Below, piece after piece: positions 1-9,221 of a stretch of 64,000 nucleotides of DNA (the first letter of the stretch is position 1; each line of letters begins with the position of its first letter). The stretch comes from Pseudomonadales bacterium (GTDB lineage: Bacteria; Pseudomonadota; Gammaproteobacteria; Pseudomonadales; Halieaceae), in contig JACKNO010000007.1 in NCBI GenBank assembly GCA_024234815.1, positions 1 to 64,000 of the forward strand, written 5' to 3'. A program made the translations under genes and the position numbers. Under the pieces are notes generated by a model. The model ran no database searches. It saw only the letters and a program-made list of their open reading frames with translations, and had not been told where the DNA came from.

Positions 1-273
1 AAGGCGCTGCAGATCGAGAACAAACGGCGGGTGGCCCAGGGGGAGGACCCGCTGGCATCTCTGGCGGCTGAGGCTGACGACGATGCCGCTGATGATGCTG
101 ACGGCGAATCAGCAGACATCGAAGACGCGGACGCTGTCGCCAGTGAGGACTCAGAAGAGGAAGAAGAGCCAGATGTTTTGCTCACAGAGGCCGGCAACGT
201 GCTGGTGGATGTACTGTTGCTGAAACAGCGCGCCTACGCCCTTCATTCTCCCAATGGAGAGTCACCCAAGTAG
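1..273 (+). CDS. prc: C-terminal end of carboxy-terminal processing protease Prc/Tsp (partial)
   Basis: Only the last 90 codons are present; the gene begins upstream of the window and stops at TAG 271-273. The fragment opens with a basic helix (KALQIENKRRVAQGEDPL) and closes with LLTEAGNVLVDVLLL. This matches the C-terminal DUF3340-type tail of Prc, a periplasmic PDZ-serine protease that degrades proteins by their C-termini. The catalytic Ser/Lys and PDZ domain are outside the window. Between the two conserved segments sits a strongly acidic linker of about 35 residues, mostly Asp and Glu, longer than I would expect in Pseudomonas homologues. The call rests on this tail alone, so it is likely but not certain. 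Confidence 0.7.
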   Translation, partial: KALQIENKRRVAQGEDPLASLAAEADDDAADDADGESADIEDADAVASEDSEEEEEPDVLLTEAGNVLVDVLLLKQRAYALHSPNGESPK

Positions 274-304
274 ACTGGGCACCACAGGCATACTTACAAA
301 AAAA

Positions 305-327
305 CCCGGCGCTTGCCGGGTTTTTTT
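305..327. terminator. Bidirectional rho-independent terminator between prc and cysG
   Basis: A perfect 6-bp stem CCCGGC/GCCGGG with a GCTT loop is flanked by A-run on the left and seven T on the right. It can terminate prc on the plus strand and cysG on the minus strand. The T-run contains the cysG stop codon (TAA, 328-326 on the minus strand). Confidence 0.85.
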
Positions 328-1723
328 ATGCGGGATGGTCGTTCTCCTGCCCGAACCAGGCCAGGGTTTCATGCAGGCGCACCACCTCGCCAACGATAAT
401 CAGGGTGGGGGCATGCGGTTGCTCGCGCTGCACGATATCCACCATGGTGCCGAGGGTGCCTGTGATCACGCGCTGCTCCGGAGTACTGGCCCGCTCCACC
501 AGGGCCGCCGGCGTATCCGAGCGGCGGCCGTGCTTCTGTAGTTGCTCGCAGATTACCGGAAGACCCACCAGCCCCATGTAGAACACCAGGGTTTCCGATT
601 CTGACTGAAAGTCACTCCAGTTGTGATCCACTGTACCGTCTTTGAGATGTCCCGCCACGAAGCGCACGCTGCGGGCATAATCACGGTGGGTAAGCGGAAT
701 TCCCGCGTAACAGGCCGCGGCACTGGCAGCTGTAATACCGGGAATGACCTGGAACGGAATGCCGTTCTCGGCGAGCAGTTCGATCTCCTCCCCGCCGCGA
801 CCAAAAATAAAGGGGTCGCCGCCCTTCAGGCGCACCACCCGCTTGCCCTCCGACGCCAGTGTCAGCAGAAGCTGATTGATCTGATCCTGCGGCACGGCAT
901 GGTCCGCCCTGGCCTTGCCCACGTATATCCGCCGGGCATCGCGCCTGGCCATATCGACAATTGCGGGCGCCACCAGTCGATCGTAAAGCACTATATCGGC
1001 GCTCTGTAACAGGCGCTGGGCCTTGAATGTCATGAGATCCGGATCACCCGGCCCGGCGCCCAGCAGATAGACCTCACCTCGGTGCAATGCGCTTGTGTCG
1101 CGCAACTGCTCCGTCAAAAGCGCCCTGCCCTGCGCCTCCTTGCCTGCCAGCACAAGCTCACCAACTGCGCCCTCAACAGTCTGTTCCCAGAACAGGCGCC
1201 GCGGACTCTCCTCGGGAATCGCCTCTTTTACCAGGCCGCGCAGGCGCCCGGCGAACAGGGCGAGGCGGCCGTACGCAGCCGGAACCATGGCTTCAATCTT
1301 GCGCCGTAACAGGCGTACAAGGACCGGACTGTTGCCGCCACTGGACACGGCGATGGTCAGCGGCGAGCGCTCGATGATAGAGGGAAAGATGAAGGTGCAG
1401 AGTTCCGGCTCATCCACAACATTGACGGGCAGGCGCCGGGCGCTCGCGTCCCGATACACCCGCTCATTGACCGCCCGCGACGGTGTCGCGGCGACCACCA
1501 GCACGGCCTCGCCAATACAATCCTCGCTGTACTCGCCCCGCTGCCAGGTGCCGCCGGCGTCCGCCAGCAGCTTTTCCAGCTCCGCGTTGATCGCCGGGGC
1601 GACTACGCTCAACAAGGCGCCGGCCCGGATAAGCAGGCGCGCCTTGCGGGTAGCCACCTGGCCTCCGCCCACAAGCAGCACGCGGGCTCCCGTCAAGCGC
1701 AGACTGACCGGCAGAAAATCCAT
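326..1723 (-). CDS. cysG: Siroheme synthase CysG (trifunctional)
   Basis: 465 aa, the normal length of the fused enzyme that makes siroheme from uroporphyrinogen III for sulfite and nitrite reductases. The N-terminal half is the precorrin-2 dehydrogenase/ferrochelatase: a Rossmann motif VGGGQVA near residues 18-24, NVVDEPELCTF near 100 and SSGGNSPVL near 126. The C-terminal half is the SAM-dependent uroporphyrinogen III methyltransferase, with LGAGPGDPDLMT, the VGKARADH segment and VRLKGGDPFIFGRGGEE. It lies 50 bp downstream of serS on the same strand, as in Pseudomonas. Later in the window cysB encodes the likely regulator of sulfur assimilation. Confidence 0.97.
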   Translation of the reverse strand: MDFLPVSLRLTGARVLLVGGGQVATRKARLLIRAGALLSVVAPAINAELEKLLADAGGTWQRGEYSEDCIGEAVLVVAATPSRAVNERVYRDASARRLPVNVVDEPELCTFIFPSIIERSPLTIAVSSGGNSPVLVRLLRRKIEAMVPAAYGRLALFAGRLRGLVKEAIPEESPRRLFWEQTVEGAVGELVLAGKEAQGRALLTEQLRDTSALHRGEVYLLGAGPGDPDLMTFKAQRLLQSADIVLYDRLVAPAIVDMARRDARRIYVGKARADHAVPQDQINQLLLTLASEGKRVVRLKGGDPFIFGRGGEEIELLAENGIPFQVIPGITAASAAACYAGIPLTHRDYARSVRFVAGHLKDGTVDHNWSDFQSESETLVFYMGLVGLPVICEQLQKHGRRSDTPAALVERASTPEQRVITGTLGTMVDIVQREQPHAPTLIIVGEVVRLHETLAWFGQENDHPA

Positions 1724-1773
1724 TGGTCTAGCGGCCTGAGCGCCTGGACGGTGACATCGCCGGCGCCCTCACC

Positions 1774-3072
1774 TTAGCCGCGCAGCTCGGTCGTGCCACC
1801 CAGATAGGGTTGCAGGGCCGCGGGTACGGCGATACTGCCGTCTTCCTGCTGGTAGTTTTCCATGATGGCGACCAGGGTGCGCCCCACCGCGAGCCCGGAT
1901 CCGTTCAGGGTGTGCAGCAGTTCCGGCTTACCGGTGGCAGGATTGCGCCAGCGGGCCTGCATGCGCCTGGCCTGGTAGTCGCCAAAGCTGCTACAGGAAG
2001 ATATCTCGCGGTAGTTGTCCTGCGCGGGCAACCAGACCTCGAGATCATAGGTTTTGCGCGCGGAAAAACCGATATCGCCGCCGCACAGGATCACTTTGCG
2101 GTAGGGCAGTTCCAGCAGCTGCAAGACCTTCTCTGCATGACCGGTAAGCTGCTCCAGGGCATCGTCGGACTGCTCCGGGCGCACCAGTTGCACCAGTTCC
2201 ACCTTTTCAAACTGATGCTGGCGGATCATGCCCCGGGTATCGCGCCCATAGCTGCCCGCCTCGCTCCGGAAACAGGGGGTGTGGCAGGCGAAGCGCACAC
2301 CGGTCTCACCCAGTTCACTGTCTTCAAATATGCGATCCCGGGCCACGTTGGTCACCGGCACCTCAGCGGTGGGGATAAGGTAATAGCCCTGTTCTCCCTC
2401 CAGCCGGAACAGGTCTTCTTCAAACTTTGGCAACTGGCCGGTACCCCTGAGCGATTCCCGGTTGACGATATAGGGCACGTAGATTTCGCGGTAGCCGTGC
2501 TCGCGCGTGTGCAGGTCGAGCATGAACTGGATCAGGGCACGGTGCATCCGCGCCAGGCCGCCATACATGACGGTAAAGCGTGACCCGGTGATCTTGCCGC
2601 CGCTGTCGGCGTCCAGTTGGCCCAGGGTTTCGCCCAGTTCCACGTGATCTTTTACCGGGAAGTCGAACACCGTCGGGCTGCCCCAGCGGCTCACTTCCAC
2701 ATTATCGGTTTCGCTGGCGCCTGCAGGCACTTCCGGCGCGGGAATATTGGGCACGCTCAGCAGCAACTCTTCGATTTCGCCCTGGACCTGCCGCGCCTGC
2801 TCCGTCAAGGCGTCGATCTGGCCGGCGATCCTGGTCAGTGTTTCGTTGACCTGGGCCTTGGCTTCTTCCACGGGCACGCCCTGCCCCACCAACTGGCCAA
2901 TCTTCTTTGAGGCGCTTTTGCGCTCGGCCAGCAGGTTCTGGCTGTCGATGTCCGCCTGCTTGCGCCGCGCATCCAGTGCGGTAAAAGCGGCCGCATCAAA
3001 ATGATAACCGCGTTTGTCCAGGGCAGCGGCCACCGCATCGGGGTCCTGCCGCACGGCCTTGATATCCAGCAT
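1774..3072 (-). CDS. serS: Seryl-tRNA synthetase
   Basis: 432 aa class II aminoacyl-tRNA synthetase charging tRNA-Ser (and tRNA-Sec where present). The N-terminal ~110 residues form the antiparallel coiled-coil arm that reads the tRNA (rich in Lys, Gln, Glu, Ala). The catalytic core shows the TGQLPKFEEDLF segment, class II motif 2 (FRSEAGSYGRDTRGMIRQHQ) and motif 3 (NGSGLAVGRTLVAIMENYQ). Start ATG at 3072. It is 45 bp downstream of crcB and 50 bp upstream of cysG, so it is probably co-transcribed with both. Confidence 0.98.
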   Translation of the reverse strand: MLDIKAVRQDPDAVAAALDKRGYHFDAAAFTALDARRKQADIDSQNLLAERKSASKKIGQLVGQGVPVEEAKAQVNETLTRIAGQIDALTEQARQVQGEIEELLLSVPNIPAPEVPAGASETDNVEVSRWGSPTVFDFPVKDHVELGETLGQLDADSGGKITGSRFTVMYGGLARMHRALIQFMLDLHTREHGYREIYVPYIVNRESLRGTGQLPKFEEDLFRLEGEQGYYLIPTAEVPVTNVARDRIFEDSELGETGVRFACHTPCFRSEAGSYGRDTRGMIRQHQFEKVELVQLVRPEQSDDALEQLTGHAEKVLQLLELPYRKVILCGGDIGFSARKTYDLEVWLPAQDNYREISSCSSFGDYQARRMQARWRNPATGKPELLHTLNGSGLAVGRTLVAIMENYQQEDGSIAVPAALQPYLGGTTELRG

Positions 3073-3117
3073 TGTGTGTTGTCCTGTATTCGGGTTGTTC
3101 TATTGGTGTTAACGCAA

Positions 3118-3495
3118 TCAGGCCAGGGTCCGCGTAAGTTGTATCCCGGCGCCGGCCACTGCCACGCAGAGCGTTGCGCTGGCCAGCATATAGCCCGCGG
3201 CGACTCCTGTATGCCCGGCCTCAAGCAGGGTGATGGTCTCCAGCGAAAATGTGGAGAACGTGGTAAAGGCGCCGAGAAAACCGACCATCAGCACACCGCG
3301 CCAATCCGGGTGAATCACCTGTTTTTCAACCACCAGCACATAGACAATGCCGATGGCGAAAGAGCCCAGCAGGTTTACCAACAGGGTGCCGATCGGCAGC
3401 CTGCCCGCCCACAGGCTGTGAGCCCATTCGGCGAGAAGGTAGCGCGCTACGGCACCGGATGCGCCGCCGAGGGCAATAAACAGCAGGTATTTCAT
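3118..3495 (-). CDS. crcB: Fluoride exporter CrcB/Fluc
   Basis: 125 aa, four hydrophobic segments, the usual size of the Fluc dual-topology dimeric F- channel of the inner membrane. Family signatures are GGASGAVARY near the N-terminus, GTLLVNLLGSF in the second helix and the TFSTFS pore motif. The frame stays open far upstream (to 3780), but that extension is antisense to galE and unlike the family; ATG 3495 gives the conserved start MKYLLFIALGG. A TACAAT -10-like sequence lies at 3528-3533 on the minus strand. No fluoride riboswitch could be recognised in the 97-bp leader. serS follows 45 bp downstream. Confidence 0.93.
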   Translation of the reverse strand: MKYLLFIALGGASGAVARYLLAEWAHSLWAGRLPIGTLLVNLLGSFAIGIVYVLVVEKQVIHPDWRGVLMVGFLGAFTTFSTFSLETITLLEAGHTGVAAGYMLASATLCVAVAGAGIQLTRTLA

Positions 3496-3592
3496 GATTG
3501 TCGTGCGATGGCCGCCTGATTGGCCGCATTGTAACGGTTTTGTCCGGACGGCGCAGGTGTTTCCATGATCCGGACCGGGCCGGGGTAGCGCG

Positions 3593-4609
3593 TCAGGGAT
3601 AACCGGTGGGATTCTGCTGCTGCCAGCGCCAGCTGTCGGCACACATGGCCTCCAGACCCAGTTCCGCGCTCCAGCCGAGGTCCTGTCTGGCCCGGGAGGG
3701 GTCGGCATAGCACTCGGCGACATCCCCCGAGCGGCGGGGCACGATTTCAAAGGGGATAGTCTTGCCGCAGGCGGCTTCAAAGGCGGCCACCATTTCCAGG
3801 ACCGAGTAGCCGGTTCCCGTTCCCAGATTGTGGGTTATGCAGCCGGGCTTGTCCGCCAGCTTGGCCAGTGCCTTGATGTGCCCCTTCGCGAGATCGGTCA
3901 CGTGGATATAGTCACGCACACCGGTGCCGTCGCGGGTCGGGTAATCGCCGCCGAACACCGACAGCTGTTTCCGCAAGCCGCTTGCGGTCTGCGCAATATA
4001 CGGCATCAGGTTGTTGGGTATCCCGGCGGGGTGCTCTCCTATTTTGCCGCTGGGGTGGGCCCCCGCAGGGTTGAAGTAACGCAGGATGGATATGTTCCAG
4101 GCGCTGTTCGACGCATACAGGTCACGCAGCATTTCCTCGATCATCAGCTTGGTGCGACCGTAGGGATTGGTGGCAGAGAGCGGAAATTCCTCGTTGATAG
4201 GATTGCTCGACGGGTCGCCGTATACCGTGGCGGAGGAGCTGAAAACCAGGTTGTAGACGCCGGCCTGTGCCATCGCCCGCAACAGGTGCACCGCGCCGCT
4301 GACATTGTTGTCAAAATACTCCAGGGGTTGGGCCACGGACTCCCCCACTGCCTTGAGGCCGGCAAAATGGATGACCGCGCCGATATCGTGCGTTTGCAGC
4401 AGCTCCAGCACGGCGGCTTCATCACGTACATCGCCGCGCGTGAAGGCCAGCGGCCTCCCGGTAATTTCCCGCACCCGTTCCAGGGCGAGTTCACTGCCAT
4501 TGCAAAGATTGTCGAGCACCACCACCTGGTGGCCCTGTTCCAGTAATTCCACACAGACATGCGAACCGATATAGCCCGCGCCGCCGGTGACCAGCACCTT
4601 GTTTGTCAT
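3593..4609 (-). CDS. galE: UDP-glucose 4-epimerase GalE
   Basis: 338 aa extended short-chain dehydrogenase interconverting UDP-glucose and UDP-galactose for polysaccharide synthesis. The NAD-binding motif GGAGYIGSH starts at residue 7, the active-site Ser is in SSSATVYGD, and the catalytic Tyr-x-x-x-Lys is in NPYGRTKLM. The N-terminal segment VCVELLEQGHQVVVLDNLCNG is typical of GalE. The reading frame allows a start 12 codons earlier (4645) that would overlap rarA; ATG 4609, beginning MTNKVLVTGG, fits the family better. It sits between rarA and crcB, where Pseudomonas has no such gene, so it is probably a lineage-specific insertion into this block. Confidence 0.95.
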   Translation of the reverse strand: MTNKVLVTGGAGYIGSHVCVELLEQGHQVVVLDNLCNGSELALERVREITGRPLAFTRGDVRDEAAVLELLQTHDIGAVIHFAGLKAVGESVAQPLEYFDNNVSGAVHLLRAMAQAGVYNLVFSSSATVYGDPSSNPINEEFPLSATNPYGRTKLMIEEMLRDLYASNSAWNISILRYFNPAGAHPSGKIGEHPAGIPNNLMPYIAQTASGLRKQLSVFGGDYPTRDGTGVRDYIHVTDLAKGHIKALAKLADKPGCITHNLGTGTGYSVLEMVAAFEAACGKTIPFEIVPRRSGDVAECYADPSRARQDLGWSAELGLEAMCADSWRWQQQNPTGYP

Positions 4610-4634
4610 GATTTCGTGAGTTTCCGTCCGTAGG

Positions 4635-6047
4635 CTATTCGTCATCGCCGGCGCTGTCCCGATAACGCCGGCGAGCGCTGATCTTATCGAGTTCGCGCAG
4701 GTATTTAAACTTATCGAGGATTTTGCTCTCCAGGCCGCGATCCACCGGCTGGTAGTAGCGGCGGTCCTGCAGGGCTTCTGGAAAATAGTTCTCCCCTGCG
4801 GCGTAACCGCCCTCTTCGTCGTGGGCGTAGCGATAGTCCGCGCCGTGATCCATCTCCTTCATCAGGCGGGTGGGCGCGTTGCGCAGGTGCAGCGGCACCT
4901 CATGACTGGCGCCCTGCTCCACATCCGCCCTTGCCGCTTTGTAAGCCGTATAGACAGCGTTGCTTTTTGCGGCGCAGGCGAGATAGATGATAGCCTGGGC
5001 AATGGCCAACTCCCCTTCCGGGCTGCCCAGGCGCTCCTGTACCTGCCAGGCGTCCAGGCACAGCGCCAGTGCCCTGGGGTCGGCATTACCGATATCCTCG
5101 CTGGCCATGCGCACCACCCGGCGCGCGATATAGAGCGGATCGCAGCCGCCGTCGAGCATTCTGCAAAACCAGTACAGTGCCGCATCCGGCGCACTGCCGC
5201 GAACCGCCTTGTGGAGGGCGCTTATCTGGTCGTAAAACAGGTCCCCGCCCTTGTCGAAGCGGCGCAGCGAGGCCTGCAGTACTTCGTCCAGGGTGGCTGT
5301 CGTGATTTCACCGTCTTCCGCAAGGTCCGCCGCCAGCTCGAGCAGGTTGAGCGCCCTGCGGGCGTCGCCATCCGCCTGTCGGGCGATAAGCGCCAGGCAT
5401 TCCGCCCCGGCGCTGACACGCTGGTCCAGCGCTTCCAGCCCCCGCGCCAGAACAGCCTCAAGGTCGCCTGGTTCAAGCCCCCGCAGTTTGTACACCCGCG
5501 AGCGGGACAGGAGGGCGTTATTCAGTTCGAAGGACGGGTTTTCCGTGGTGGCCCCGATAAAAATCACGGTGCCGTCTTCCACGTAGGGCAGGAAGGCATC
5601 CTGCTGTGATTTGTTGAAACGGTGAACCTCATCGACGAACAGGACCGTATCGCGCCCGCTGGCCTTGTTTGCCCGCGCCCGGGTGATGGCCTCCCGAATT
5701 TCCTTCACACCGCAGAGCACCGCTGACAGCTGCAGGAAATGCGCATTGGCGTGGCTCGCCGCGATCCGGGCCAGGGTGGTCTTTCCCACACCGGGGGGGC
5801 CCCAGAAGATCATGGAGTGCAGTTGCCGGCTCTCGATAGCCTGCCGCAGGGGCTTGCCCGGGGCGAGCAGATGCTGCTGGCCGGCGTAATCGTCCAGTTC
5901 GCGCGGACGCAACCTGGCCGCCAGCGGCTGGTAACCGCCGGCGGTACCAGTCGATTCGGGGGCTACAGGTGACTCTGGCGAATCAGCAAACAGGCTTGGC
6001 TGTGTTCTGGCGGAGGGATTCGAGTTTTGCCCGGAATCACTCGTCAT
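4635..6047 (-). CDS. rarA: Replication-associated recombination protein RarA (MgsA)
   Basis: 470 aa AAA+ ATPase related to clamp-loader subunits and RuvB; it acts at stalled forks and ssDNA gaps. Walker A GPPGVGKTT is near residue 86 and Walker B VLFVDEVHRFNKSQQDAFLP near 135. Sensor 1 is GATTENPSFE, followed by LLSRSRVY. The C-terminal half carries the RarA-specific tetramerisation domain (CRMLDGGCDPLYIARRVVRMASEDIG, in pieces). The first ~30 residues are low complexity and may include an SSB-contact tail. ATG 6047 overlaps the lolA stop by 11 bp, so translation is probably coupled in ftsK-lolA-rarA. Confidence 0.97.
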   Translation of the reverse strand: MTSDSGQNSNPSARTQPSLFADSPESPVAPESTGTAGGYQPLAARLRPRELDDYAGQQHLLAPGKPLRQAIESRQLHSMIFWGPPGVGKTTLARIAASHANAHFLQLSAVLCGVKEIREAITRARANKASGRDTVLFVDEVHRFNKSQQDAFLPYVEDGTVIFIGATTENPSFELNNALLSRSRVYKLRGLEPGDLEAVLARGLEALDQRVSAGAECLALIARQADGDARRALNLLELAADLAEDGEITTATLDEVLQASLRRFDKGGDLFYDQISALHKAVRGSAPDAALYWFCRMLDGGCDPLYIARRVVRMASEDIGNADPRALALCLDAWQVQERLGSPEGELAIAQAIIYLACAAKSNAVYTAYKAARADVEQGASHEVPLHLRNAPTRLMKEMDHGADYRYAHDEEGGYAAGENYFPEALQDRRYYQPVDRGLESKILDKFKYLRELDKISARRRYRDSAGDDE

Positions 6048-6663
6048 AGAAAAACAGGTCCACGCCCTCCGCCGGAGGTGTGAAGTTGAAGTCGCTGCTG
6101 CGCAGTGGCGATTGTGAATCGACCTTCAAAAAGTCGACCACGACCCGCTGCCCGAGTTTGTCCACGATATCCATGCGGCTGATGGTGTCGCCGGCAAAGG
6201 TCACGGTAAGGCGACGAAAGCTGTGGGCGTCACCCACGGGGGTCAGGGTAAATGTGTTGTCGGCATCGCGGGTGACCGAGTACTGGTCGCGCAGCGCCGA
6301 CTCGTCTCCGCCCAGTATCTGCAGGGGCGAAGCCTCCACGTTTCCAGCCACCGGCCGCCGGGTGGCGGTTTGCAGATCCATATCGTAGTGCCAGAGGTAT
6401 TCCGCATTGGCCACGATCAGTTGGCTGTCCGGTGAGGTGATTTCCCAGCTGAAGAACGAGGGGCGCAACAGTTTGAATTTCCCCCTGGATTCGGCCAGCA
6501 CCACACTCTCGTCGCCAAACTGGCGCTGCTTGAATTCGCCCTGCAGGTGGGTGATACGGCCGAGGTCCGCCAGCAACTGCTCGGTGGCTGCGCTGTCTTC
6601 ACCTCTGGCGAGCGCCGCAAGCATGCAAAGCCCGAGACTGGCGATCAGTAGCACTTTGCTCAT
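6037..6663 (-). CDS. lolA: Outer-membrane lipoprotein carrier LolA
   Basis: 208 aa periplasmic chaperone that takes lipoproteins from LolCDE to LolB. An N-terminal signal peptide (MSKVLLIASLGLCMLAALARG) is followed by the family opening LLADLGRITHLQGEFKQ and the strand YLWHYDMDLQTATRRP. ATG 6663 is chosen; a TTG two codons upstream is possible but less likely. The start lies 2 bp after the ftsK stop and the end overlaps rarA by 11 bp, the same ftsK-lolA-rarA order seen in Pseudomonas. Confidence 0.95.
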   Translation of the reverse strand: MSKVLLIASLGLCMLAALARGEDSAATEQLLADLGRITHLQGEFKQRQFGDESVVLAESRGKFKLLRPSFFSWEITSPDSQLIVANAEYLWHYDMDLQTATRRPVAGNVEASPLQILGGDESALRDQYSVTRDADNTFTLTPVGDAHSFRRLTVTFAGDTISRMDIVDKLGQRVVVDFLKVDSQSPLRSSDFNFTPPAEGVDLFFYDE

Positions 6664-6665
6664 AG

Positions 6666-8999
6666 TCAATCTTCTTGTGGTGGTGGCGCCAGCACTTCGC
6701 GCTGGCCGTTGCTGCCCATACTGCTGACAACGCCAGCCGCTTCCATGGTCTCGATCAGGCGGGCTGCTCGATTGTAGCCGATACGGAGCTTGCGCTGCAC
6801 GCTGGATATCGAGGCGCGGCGGCTCTGTGTGACATAGTGTACGGCTTCATCGTAGAGTGCATCACTTTCGTCATCACCGTCAGCAGCGCTGGCCTGGAGT
6901 TCGCCGGCGGTGACCGGGGTACTGCTGCCCTCGTCCAGCAGGCCCTCTATGTACTGGGGCTGGCCACGGCGTTTCCAGTCGGCGACCACGCGGTGTACCT
7001 CCTCATCCGAGCAGAAGGCGCCGTGCACCCGGTTGGGAACCCCGCTGCCCGGCGGCAGGTATAACATGTCGCCATGCCCCAGCAATTGCTCTGCGCCGCC
7101 CTGGTCCAGGATGGTTCGGGAATCGATCTTGGAGGAGACCTGAAAGGCGATCCTGGTAGGTATGTTGGCTTTGATCAGGCCGGTAATGACGTCGACCGAG
7201 GGCCGTTGGGTGGCCAGCACCAGGTGAATACCCGCCGCCCTCGCCTTCTGCGCGATGCGGGCGATCAATTCCTCCACTTTCTTGCCGACCACCATCATCA
7301 TATCGGCAAACTCGTCGATGACCACCACCACCGCCGGCAGTTTCTGCAGGCTGGGCGCCTCCTGCTCCTCGTCAGTCAGGGCCAGTATCGGGTCCGGCTT
7401 CCACAGGGGGTCAGCAATGGGCTTACCGGCCCTGTTGGCATCTTCGACCTTGCGATTGAAGCCGGCGAGATTGCGCACACCCAGCGTCGCCATGAGTTTG
7501 TAGCGCCGCTCCATTTCAGCCACACACCAGCGCAGCCCGTTGGCGGCGTCTTTCATGTCGGTGATGACCGGCGTGAGCAGGTGCGGAATACCGTCGTAAA
7601 CCGACAGCTCGAGCATTTTCGGGTCGACCAGCAGCAGGCGCACATCTTCGGGAGATGCCTTGTACAGCAGGCTTAGCAGCATCGCGTTCACACCCACCGA
7701 CTTACCGGAGCCGGTGGTGCCGGCCACCAGCAGGTGCGGCATCTTGGCGAGGTCGGCCACCACGGGCAGACCGGATATATCGTGCCCCAGTGCCAGGGTC
7801 AGGGGCGACTTGCTCTGGTCAAATGCCTTCGAAGCCAGCACCTCGCGGAAATTGACGATCTCGCGGTGCTCATTGGGAATCTCTATGCCCACGACCGACT
7901 TGCCGGGAATAACCTCTACCACCCGCACACTGATCACCGCGAGGGAGCGGGCGAGGTCCTTGGCGAGATTGGATATGCGCGAGACCTTGACCCCGGCCGC
8001 GGGCTGGATTTCAAAGCGGGTGACAACCGGGCCGGGGTAGACCGCCACCACCTCGGCACTGATACTGAAGTCAGCCAGTTTTAATTCCAACAACCTGGAA
8101 AGACTTTCCAGGGCCTCCTTGGAATAGCCGGCGTCCGGATCGTTCTCATTGGGGTCCAGCAGTTCAAGCGGAGGCAGGGAGCCCGTGACAGGTACATCGA
8201 ACAGAGGCTGCTGTTTTTCCTTTTCCTCGCGCTCGCTCTTTTCCACCCTGGGCTGCGGGGGTTTGATTTTGGGTGGGGTACGTTTCTTTTCGCGCTCCAC
8301 ATGCTCGGTGATGACCGCCTTGCGGGCTTCCACCGCCTTTTCCCTGGCGCGCCTGTCGCGGATACTGTCGATGGTCTTCAACAACCAACTGCGGCTGCTG
8401 TTAAAACTGGTGATGGCCCGGGCGCCCACTTTCTCTATCAGCTTCAACCAGCTCAGGTCGGTAAAGATCGTCATGCCGAACAGGAATACCGCGAGCAGGA
8501 TCAGGCGGCTGCCCACCGCGCTGAAGGCGTGGGTAAAATTACTGCCGATAGCCTGGCCCAGGATGCCACCGGCCCCCTGGGGCAGGCTGGATCCACCGAC
8601 GTCGTTAAGCGCCGCCAATGCGGTTCCGGCAATCATGACCAGCACCAGCCCCAGCGCTCGAATACCGAAAGTCACCCAGTCAAAACCCTTGTCCTGGTGT
8701 CGCTCCACCAGGATGATGACGGCCCGGTAGGCCAGCAACAGCGGGAACAGGTAGGCGGCATAACCTACCAGTGAGAAGGAGACATCAGCCAGCCAGGCGC
8801 CTGTAGGGCCACCAAGGTTACTGATCTTGCTGCCGGTGCCGGTAGCGGACCAGCCCGGATCCCTGGGGCTGTAGCTCAGCAGGGCCAGCAACAGGTAAAG
8901 GCAGACGGCACTCACCCCGATAAAAGCCCCCTCGCGCAGGCGAGGCCCCAATACCGGGTGCCTGGCGGATTGCTCCACCTGTGTTCGCGTCCTCGTCAT
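6666..8999 (-). CDS. ftsK: DNA translocase FtsK
   Basis: 777 aa, a normal length for Pseudomonas-type FtsK with a short linker. The N-terminus carries about four or five membrane segments (residues ~25-200) that anchor it at the division septum. A charged Lys/Arg/Glu linker (about 210-270) follows. The motor domain has Walker A AGTTGSGKSVGVN near residue 428, Walker B VVVVIDEFADMM and the ATQRPSVDVITG motif. The C-terminal ~65 residues are the gamma winged helix (SRRASISSVQRKLRIGYNRA) that reads KOPS and activates XerCD at dif. It is the first gene of the ftsK-lolA-rarA unit and is divergent from trxB. Confidence 0.98.
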   Translation of the reverse strand: MTRTRTQVEQSARHPVLGPRLREGAFIGVSAVCLYLLLALLSYSPRDPGWSATGTGSKISNLGGPTGAWLADVSFSLVGYAAYLFPLLLAYRAVIILVERHQDKGFDWVTFGIRALGLVLVMIAGTALAALNDVGGSSLPQGAGGILGQAIGSNFTHAFSAVGSRLILLAVFLFGMTIFTDLSWLKLIEKVGARAITSFNSSRSWLLKTIDSIRDRRAREKAVEARKAVITEHVEREKKRTPPKIKPPQPRVEKSEREEKEKQQPLFDVPVTGSLPPLELLDPNENDPDAGYSKEALESLSRLLELKLADFSISAEVVAVYPGPVVTRFEIQPAAGVKVSRISNLAKDLARSLAVISVRVVEVIPGKSVVGIEIPNEHREIVNFREVLASKAFDQSKSPLTLALGHDISGLPVVADLAKMPHLLVAGTTGSGKSVGVNAMLLSLLYKASPEDVRLLLVDPKMLELSVYDGIPHLLTPVITDMKDAANGLRWCVAEMERRYKLMATLGVRNLAGFNRKVEDANRAGKPIADPLWKPDPILALTDEEQEAPSLQKLPAVVVVIDEFADMMMVVGKKVEELIARIAQKARAAGIHLVLATQRPSVDVITGLIKANIPTRIAFQVSSKIDSRTILDQGGAEQLLGHGDMLYLPPGSGVPNRVHGAFCSDEEVHRVVADWKRRGQPQYIEGLLDEGSSTPVTAGELQASAADGDDESDALYDEAVHYVTQSRRASISSVQRKLRIGYNRAARLIETMEAAGVVSSMGSNGQREVLAPPPQED

Positions 9000-9117
9000 C
9001 GGTGTCGGCTAACAGTCATCAAAGGTGCGGCCTCAGTTTCATACTTGCCCGACATTGTGAACGTATTTATCATTTATTTCAAAGAGTTATGAGAGCTATT
9101 TAGAATTGATCTCTTCT

Positions 9118-9146
9118 TTGCCGGAGATCAGCCTTTAAAGTACCAT
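9118..9146 (+). promoter_or_regulatory. Possible sigma-70 promoter for trxB
   Basis: In the 222-bp ftsK-trxB divergent gap, TTGCCG (9118-9123) and TACCAT (9141-9146) are separated by 17 bp on the plus strand, about 75 bp before the trxB ATG. Both hexamers are only partial matches. The gap is clearly AT-richer than its surroundings and must hold promoters for both genes. Confidence 0.3.
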
Positions 9147-9221
9147 AGTCCGCCCCCATGAAGGTCATGGCGGCTCCGGAATTGGGGCAGCATTTAACAA
9201 CAGCAGGCGAGAAATAACCAC

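Noticed and set aside
3496..3592. Fluoride riboswitch before crcB
   Set aside because: The leader shows no recognisable fluoride-aptamer pattern by eye.
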